The notes beneath the pieces were generated by a model. It was not told the DNA's origin and did no database searches. It saw nothing but the letters and a program-made list of their open reading frames with translations. A stretch of DNA of 19,283 nt, from the NCBI GenBank assembly GCA_964480945.1, contig CAYZRX010000076.1, positions 1 through 19,283 on the forward strand. Direction: 5' to 3'. This stretch comes from VGWB01 sp964480945. Lineage in GTDB: Bacteria; Bacteroidota; Ignavibacteria; UBA10030. This document shows positions 14,755 through 19,283 of the stretch, piece by piece. A program made the translations under genes and the position numbers. The number at the start of each line of letters is the position of its first letter. Within the stretch, counting starts at the first letter, position 1.

Positions 14755-17160
14755 ATGAATAGACTCAAGATACAATCTCTGTTCGGTGGAATGGTCGCGG
14801 CGATGATGATTTGGTGCTCAACTGTATCCAACGTCTACGCTCAGCTTGTGACCAACGGAGGCTTCGAGAGTTCTGACGTTGGTGTCATTTCAAACATCGC
14901 TTCAAACTATGATGTCAAAAGTTGGTTTATTCAAGTTGTCTCAAGTATCGATCCGCAGCCTGTGTTCGAGATCGTAAGCGACACCGTTGAGCAGGGAAGC
15001 CGCGCACTGAAAGTCACCGTTCGCGGCCTGGGATCAAATCAATGGGATATTCAGGTAGTGGCAGACAGTATCCCAGTTACGCCGGGCGGAACGTACAGCT
15101 ACTCAATTTGGGCCAAGGCACTTAATCCCGGAGCCCAGGTAAATTTCACGATGGGGAACTACGCATATACCGAGTACAAAGCGATCCGCCCCGCTACCCT
15201 TACTACTCAGTGGCAGAAGTTTACCATGCAGTTCACTGTGAATGACAATCAGACCGTTATTCGCGGTCCTGTTCATTTCAATTATGCGCTGAACGCGGAA
15301 AACACCATCTACATCGACAATCTGCAGATCGTTGATGTTAATGCAGGCAAGAAACCTGTGATTGTAGAGGCCGAATCTGGTCAGCTCGGCGGCCATTTTA
15401 AGGTCTTGCAGGATGGCGGTGTCACTTATGTCACCACAGATACAAATTGGACAAGCCTTACCAGTCCCGGGGACACGAGCCGCATGATTACATATCAGGT
15501 GCCATTTGCCGATTCGGGGTCATACAATTTGTTTGCACGCGTTCGTGTCGGTCCAAATGGATATGATGATGACAGTTTCTTCTACGGTAACGGATTCGGC
15601 CAGAAGAGTGATACTGCAGCCAGCGACTGGATCTTCAGCAATGGCCTCGCAAGTGGGGGGTTCACGAGTTCCACGGCTTTTGTGGATGGACCGGGAACGG
15701 CTGGCAACAGTGTCTGGAAGTGGGTCAACCTGACCAAGAATCCTTACCAGGGCGCAAAAGGAGATGCTTTCGTCGTAAGCTGGGACAGCCTTACGAGGAC
15801 CTTTCAGATAGGCAGCCGTGAGAACGGATTGGATATTGATAAGATAGCTTTCGGCAAGGCGTATCTGTACTTCACCGTAGCAAATCTTGATAGCATACAA
15901 GCTGGCTCGACCTCCATGCAGTCGGTAGATACGGGCACTGTATGGAATGGTCCGGCGTTTGCAGCCGGGATGTCCAAATTCATCGGTTGTACCTACAATA
16001 GCGCGGATCCGAATTTTCTTAATTACTGGACCCAGGTTACTCCCGGGAATGCAGGTAAATTTGGTTCGGTAGCTGTCTCTGCTGACTCATCGCAATGGAA
16101 TTGGACCACCCTGGATGCAGCTTACAGTTTGGCACTACACAATCATTTGGTTTTCAAAGATCATTGTTTGATTTGGGGGCAACAGCAGCCGGCGTGGCTA
16201 ACAGGTTCTGGGTTAGATTCGGCCCAACAGGCAAGCGCAGTTGAACAATGGATTCGATTGGTTGGTAGCAGATATCCTGGAATGGACATGATCGACGTCG
16301 TCAATGAACCTCTTTCAGGACATAACCCCGCACCATACCGAGCTGCATTAGGCGGTGGCGGCTCTACAGGATGGGATTGGGTCATATGGGCTTTCACGAA
16401 AGCAAGGCAATATCTGCCCAACACAAAATTACTGCTGAATGACTACAATATCATCAATGACAATTCGAACACGACCTCCTATCTCCAGATCATTAATCTG
16501 CTGAAAGACAGAGGTCTGATCGACGGCATTGGTGTGCAGGGGCATCGCTTTGAGCTAGAAAGTGCGGATACGAATGTAATGAAAAGCAACTTGGACCGGC
16601 TTGCTGCAACAGGATTACCGATTTATATTTCCGAGTTCGATCTGGGAAACCTTGGCAATGCCGGTACTCCTGATGACCTTCAACAGCTACAGCTGTACCA
16701 AAAAGTATTTCCGATCTTGTGGAGACATCCGGGAGTAAAGGGAATTACTATATGGGATTATCTGGAAGGGCAGACCTGGCAAAGCACTTGTTACCTCGTT
16801 CGCTCTGATGGTACCGCCAGACCTGCACTCTTGTGGCTGGCTCAATACGTAGCGAGCAATCCGACTGGCATAGGACAAACGGTGTCGAGCTTGCCCTCAG
16901 ATTTTCGATTGGAACAGAATTTCCCTAACCCGTTCAACCCGACTACGAACATCAGGTACAGCATCTCCAAGACATCAAAAGTGACGTTAAGGGTTTTTGA
17001 TCTCTTGGGGAGAGAGGTTCAATCGTTGGTAAACACCGTGCAGGCACCTGGCCAGTATACAGTTACGTTCAGCGGTCGGGATCTCGCGAGCGGGGTCTAT
17101 TTCTATCAACTCACTGCTGGAAGTTTCACGAAGACACAGAAGCTCATGGTGCTCAAGTAA
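14755..17160 (+). CDS. Multi-modular GH10 endo-xylanase with CBM4_9-like module and T9SS tail
   Basis: Surface-directed endo-beta-1,4-xylanase, 801 aa. ATG 14755 is five bases after GGAGG. Order: signal peptide cut at A29|Q30; CBM4_9-like sandwich about 31-195 (LVTNGGFES, TPGGTYSYSIWAKA, IYIDNLQIVD); a second beta-rich module about 202-370 (VEAESGQLGG, DDDSFFYGNGFG, SVWKWVNLTKNP, GLDIDKIAFG), CBM-like but not firmly assigned; GH10 barrel about 383-702 with DHCLIWGQQQPAWL, acid/base E518 in DVVNEPLSG and nucleophile E627 in ISEFDLG; type A T9SS sorting domain 712-801 (NFPNPFNPTTNI, DLASGVYFYQ). It is the only endo-acting enzyme in the window, so it probably begins xylan attack outside the cell. 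The gene lies 94 bases after the esterase remnant. Confidence 0.95.
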   Translation: MNRLKIQSLFGGMVAAMMIWCSTVSNVYAQLVTNGGFESSDVGVISNIASNYDVKSWFIQVVSSIDPQPVFEIVSDTVEQGSRALKVTVRGLGSNQWDIQVVADSIPVTPGGTYSYSIWAKALNPGAQVNFTMGNYAYTEYKAIRPATLTTQWQKFTMQFTVNDNQTVIRGPVHFNYALNAENTIYIDNLQIVDVNAGKKPVIVEAESGQLGGHFKVLQDGGVTYVTTDTNWTSLTSPGDTSRMITYQVPFADSGSYNLFARVRVGPNGYDDDSFFYGNGFGQKSDTAASDWIFSNGLASGGFTSSTAFVDGPGTAGNSVWKWVNLTKNPYQGAKGDAFVVSWDSLTRTFQIGSRENGLDIDKIAFGKAYLYFTVANLDSIQAGSTSMQSVDTGTVWNGPAFAAGMSKFIGCTYNSADPNFLNYWTQVTPGNAGKFGSVAVSADSSQWNWTTLDAAYSLALHNHLVFKDHCLIWGQQQPAWLTGSGLDSAQQASAVEQWIRLVGSRYPGMDMIDVVNEPLSGHNPAPYRAALGGGGSTGWDWVIWAFTKARQYLPNTKLLLNDYNIINDNSNTTSYLQIINLLKDRGLIDGIGVQGHRFELESADTNVMKSNLDRLAATGLPIYISEFDLGNLGNAGTPDDLQQLQLYQKVFPILWRHPGVKGITIWDYLEGQTWQSTCYLVRSDGTARPALLWLAQYVASNPTGIGQTVSSLPSDFRLEQNFPNPFNPTTNIRYSISKTSKVTLRVFDLLGREVQSLVNTVQAPGQYTVTFSGRDLASGVYFYQLTAGSFTKTQKLMVLK

Positions 17161-17187
17161 TCCGGCCTTTGACTTTCGTGCATGGTA

Positions 17188-17238
17188 CGGCGCCCATAGG
17201 GTGAACATCGGAATCAGAAGAGCGCCTTGAGGGCGCCG
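17188..17238. repeat. Perfect 8-base inverted repeat before the CE15 gene
   Basis: CGGCGCCC at 17188-17195 is the reverse complement of GGGCGCCG at 17231-17238, with 35 bases between. A competing small hairpin also exists: GCGCC at 17222-17226 with GGCGC at 17232-17236. No T-run follows, so this is not a standard intrinsic terminator. It could be an mRNA processing or stabilising hairpin between GH10 and CE15, or chance. Confidence 0.35.
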
Positions 17239-17307
17239 CAGTATTCTCGCACACAACACGTCATGAAGAATTCCATCACGACCTCAGACTTCGGCGCGAG
17301 TTTCGTC

Positions 17308-18678
17308 ATGAAAGAACTATCGTATCTTCTCGTTCTGATGACCATCGTATCTCGTAGCCTGTTTCCTCAGGCGATTTCAAGAACGGCCACCGATACACTG
17401 ACGCCTCCGGTTCAATTGACCGCAGACCAGGATCATGAACGGTTGATGAGACTGCTCGACATAGATTCGCTTCGACCCGGTCCGTCTGGAAATCCCACTG
17501 CACCAAATGCAGCGAACTCGGACGAGTCCGTAGCCAACCCTTGTCCCGAGCTTCCTGATCCGCTGAGATTGAACGATGGTCAGAGAGTCACCACCGCTGA
17601 TATGTGGTGGAACCTGCGCCGCCCGGAAATAAAGGAATGGTTTGATAGAGAAATCTATGGCAGGGTGCCGAAGGATATCCCAAAGGTTGAATGGGAAATC
17701 ATCAGTACTTCGAAAGACACAAATGCACAGATACCGGTCACTACGAAGAAGCTCTTGGGGCACGTCGATAATTCATCGTGTCCTTCTATCAAAGTGGACA
17801 TAGATTTGGCTTTAACAGTGCCGGCGGATGCCAAAGGTCCTGTCCCGGTCATGATGGAATTTGGTTTTAGATTTCCCCCTGGATTCAAGATCACCGAGCA
17901 GATGAGAAGGTTTGTGGACTCCATGTCCAGCTGGCAGCGCCTGGTATTGTCGAGGGGCTGGGGTTATGCGATTCTCATTCCCACGACCGTTCAGGAAGAT
18001 AATGGCAAGGATCTCACGAGCGGAATCATAGGTATCACGAACAGGGGTCAGCCGCGCAAGCTGGATGACTGGGGTGCGTTGCGCGCGTGGGCGTGGGGTG
18101 CGAGTAGGGCTTTGGATTGTCTCGAAACCGATAAATCAGTTGATGGTAAGAAAGTAGGCATCGAGGGTCTTTCGCGATACGGAAAAGCAGCTTTGGTAAC
18201 CATGGCTTATGACGAGAGATTCGCCATCGCTTTCGTGGGTTCCTCCGGCGCAGGCGGTGCAAAACTCCTTCGGCGGAATTTTGGAGAACAGGTGGAGAAC
18301 ATCGCTTCCACCGGCGAGTACCACTGGATGGCCGGCAATTTCCTGAAATATGCCGGTCCGCTCACTCCATGCGATCTCCCGGTCGATGCTCACGAGTTGA
18401 TAGCCATGTGTGCGCCGCGACCGGTCTTCATTAGCTGCGGTTCGCCCAACGTTGAAGGGAACTGGGTTGATGATAGAGGACAATTCATGGCAGCTGTTGC
18501 GGCGGGACCGGTTTATAGACTCCTCGGCAAGAAAGATCTGGGAACGACTGATTTCCCGCCCATGGAGACTCTCTTGATTGACGGAGAACTAGCGTTCCGT
18601 CAACATAAGGGAGGACATACCACCGGGCCTAACTGGCCGACTTTTCTAGAATTTGCCGAACGATATCTTGATCGATGA
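17308..18678 (+). CDS. CE15 glucuronoyl methylesterase, exported
   Basis: Serine esterase family that cuts ester links between (4-O-methyl)glucuronic acid of xylan and lignin alcohols. ATG 17308 (GCGAG seven bases upstream) gives an N-terminal signal peptide and 457 aa; in-frame ATG 17263 and TTG 17227 would put a polar stretch ahead of it. Family landmarks: TADMWWNLRRPEIKEWFDRE, EIYGRVP, nucleophile S289 in EGLSRYGKAAL (CE15 form G-x-S-R-x-G-K), GSSGAGGAKLLRRNFGE, STGEYHWMAGNF, CAPRPVFISCGSP, and His437 in GGHTTGPNW. The canonical CE15 acid, which would sit 23 residues after the serine, appears to be S312; an alternative acid in the loop after SPN (E383, D388 or D389) is likely. No T9SS tail. 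It follows GH10, which fits joint attack on glucuronoxylan, although no alpha-glucuronidase gene is in the window. Confidence 0.9.
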   Translation: MKELSYLLVLMTIVSRSLFPQAISRTATDTLTPPVQLTADQDHERLMRLLDIDSLRPGPSGNPTAPNAANSDESVANPCPELPDPLRLNDGQRVTTADMWWNLRRPEIKEWFDREIYGRVPKDIPKVEWEIISTSKDTNAQIPVTTKKLLGHVDNSSCPSIKVDIDLALTVPADAKGPVPVMMEFGFRFPPGFKITEQMRRFVDSMSSWQRLVLSRGWGYAILIPTTVQEDNGKDLTSGIIGITNRGQPRKLDDWGALRAWAWGASRALDCLETDKSVDGKKVGIEGLSRYGKAALVTMAYDERFAIAFVGSSGAGGAKLLRRNFGEQVENIASTGEYHWMAGNFLKYAGPLTPCDLPVDAHELIAMCAPRPVFISCGSPNVEGNWVDDRGQFMAAVAAGPVYRLLGKKDLGTTDFPPMETLLIDGELAFRQHKGGHTTGPNWPTFLEFAERYLDR

Positions 18679-18811
18679 TGGTCGGCCCATAGAACTCAGA
18701 ACAGAAACAGGGCCAGCGAGACAATACAACGCTAGAACACGCTTCTTTCTTGGTCATCCAACCGATGAATGCCGTCTCTGCGAATGAATAACAGCAAATG
18801 GATTTACCTCT
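18679..18811. other. Spacer with no clear signal
   Basis: About 130 bases between the CE15 stop and the membrane-protein frame. No tRNA, convincing terminator or promoter was recognised. A weak GGCCC/GGGCC pairing (18684-18688 with 18710-18714) has no T-run. The only ATG frames here are short: ATG 18765 stops after eight codons, and ATG 18784 could be the displaced start of the next gene. Confidence 0.4.
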
Positions 18812-19283
18812 GTGTTTCTTCTTGGTGTCTCGTTATGCGCTTCGATCATTCTTGTGATACAACTTTCCATTACAAGTCCGTTCATCTATTTTTTCTTACT
18901 ATTTCTTCCTTTCTTTTTCGGCGGCATTGTCTATGCACAGATATACAAGAACTACGCAGAGCTAAGTTTCAAGCTCTACGCATCTGATTTGTCCGGAGCA
19001 GCACTTGGCTCTCTCGCTTCTCTCGCTTTGTTCAGCATTTTTGGGGCATCGAATATTGTTTTCTTCTTGGCCCTGGTGATGTTCGGCTTGTCGGTAGGCT
19101 CCTTGGGGCAACAGATACCTACAACGAGAAAGGTTAATCTGTATTCAATTCTCGTTGTGTCCTTTGGAGCTCTCCTTTACAACGGCAAGATGGAGTTCTT
19201 GGGCCGTATCCCGATCGGGAATTTTCCAGAAAAGGATTTCTATCACGTTTATCCGGATCCGACTATCCGTTCTCAAATCATCG
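18812..19283 (+). CDS. Polytopic membrane protein, spermidine-synthase-like, partial
   Basis: An open frame from 18788 (after TGA 18785-18787) runs off the right edge without a stop. It reads as hydrophobic spans: CASIILVIQL, FIYFFLLFLPFFFGGIVYA, then AELSFKLYASDLSGAALGSL, FGASNIVFFLALVMFGLSVG, and VNLYSILVVSFGALLYNG. The LPFFFGGI...LYASDLSGAALGSL pattern recalls membrane proteins with a spermidine-synthase-like C-terminal domain, where PFFF-AG and ADLLGAALG are typical. In that group these segments follow several more N-terminal helices, which are missing here. GTG 18812 is the earliest plausible start, without a clear ribosome site; ATG 18784 (MNNSKWIYLC) is in another frame and would join by a one-base shift. 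So the gene may be frameshifted or 5'-truncated. No link to xylan use is evident. Confidence 0.55.
   Translation, partial: MFLLGVSLCASIILVIQLSITSPFIYFFLLFLPFFFGGIVYAQIYKNYAELSFKLYASDLSGAALGSLASLALFSIFGASNIVFFLALVMFGLSVGSLGQQIPTTRKVNLYSILVVSFGALLYNGKMEFLGRIPIGNFPEKDFYHVYPDPTIRSQII

Noticed and set aside
18684..18714. GGCCC/GGGCC hairpin after CE15 as a transcription terminator
   Set aside because: Five base pairs around a 21-base loop without a T-tract is not convincing.
18769..18987. 72-codon frame MPSLRMNNSKW... as a separate small gene
   Set aside because: It overlaps the longer hydrophobic frame, which has family-like sequence; only its first part (from ATG 18784) may be relevant, as a frameshifted start.
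1..19283. CRISPR arrays, tRNA/rRNA genes, insertion sequences, phage genes
   Set aside because: No spaced direct repeats, cloverleaf-like segments, transposase motifs or terminal inverted repeats were recognised on either strand.

Overview
The window holds a single co-directional block on the + strand: genes for breaking down a decorated arabinoxylan-type plant polysaccharide. At the left is a zinc-dependent sugar/polyol-type dehydrogenase. It is followed by GH95, GH43-CBM6, GH3, a DUF362 protein, two GH51 enzymes, a CE1-type esterase, a multi-modular GH10 xylanase and a CE15 glucuronoyl esterase. Two broken esterase pieces lie beside the intact CE1 gene. The right edge carries an incomplete polytopic membrane protein resembling the membrane part of spermidine-synthase-like proteins, which looks unrelated to the sugar genes.

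The organism is most likely a member of the Bacteroidota/FCB group. Two proteins end in a type A, type IX secretion (T9SS) sorting domain of the form NYPNPFNPS...GLASGVYLCR or NFPNPFNPT...DLASGVYFYQ. Eight of nine Sec signal peptides (one of them on a broken gene) are followed by Gln at +1, as in the known Bacteroidetes 'Q-rule'. The style of the sorting domains recalls the Ignavibacteria/Chlorobi side of the group rather than Bacteroides, but this is an impression. No SusC/SusD pair, TonB receptor or regulator is visible, so this is not a complete canonical polysaccharide utilisation locus within the window.

Layout: 27-1088 dehydrogenase; 1126-7879 GH95, GH43-CBM6 and GH3 at moderate GC; 7924-12821 Tat/T9SS DUF362 protein and two divergent GH51 enzymes in a visibly GC-richer stretch; 12869-14660 broken alpha/beta-hydrolase, intact CE1 esterase, CE1 C-terminal remnant; 14755-18678 surface GH10 and CE15; 18679 to the end, a short spacer and the partial membrane protein.

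Inferred division of labour: the T9SS-tagged GH10 cuts the xylan backbone at the cell surface. CE15 cuts glucuronate esters and CE1 removes acyl or feruloyl groups. GH51 and GH43 remove arabinose or xylose side groups, GH95 removes a terminal alpha-L-sugar (L-galactose or L-fucose), and GH3 finishes the oligosaccharides to monosaccharides in the periplasm. The dehydrogenase may act on a released sugar or its polyol. Substrate assignments rest on family membership and clustering, not on biochemical proof.
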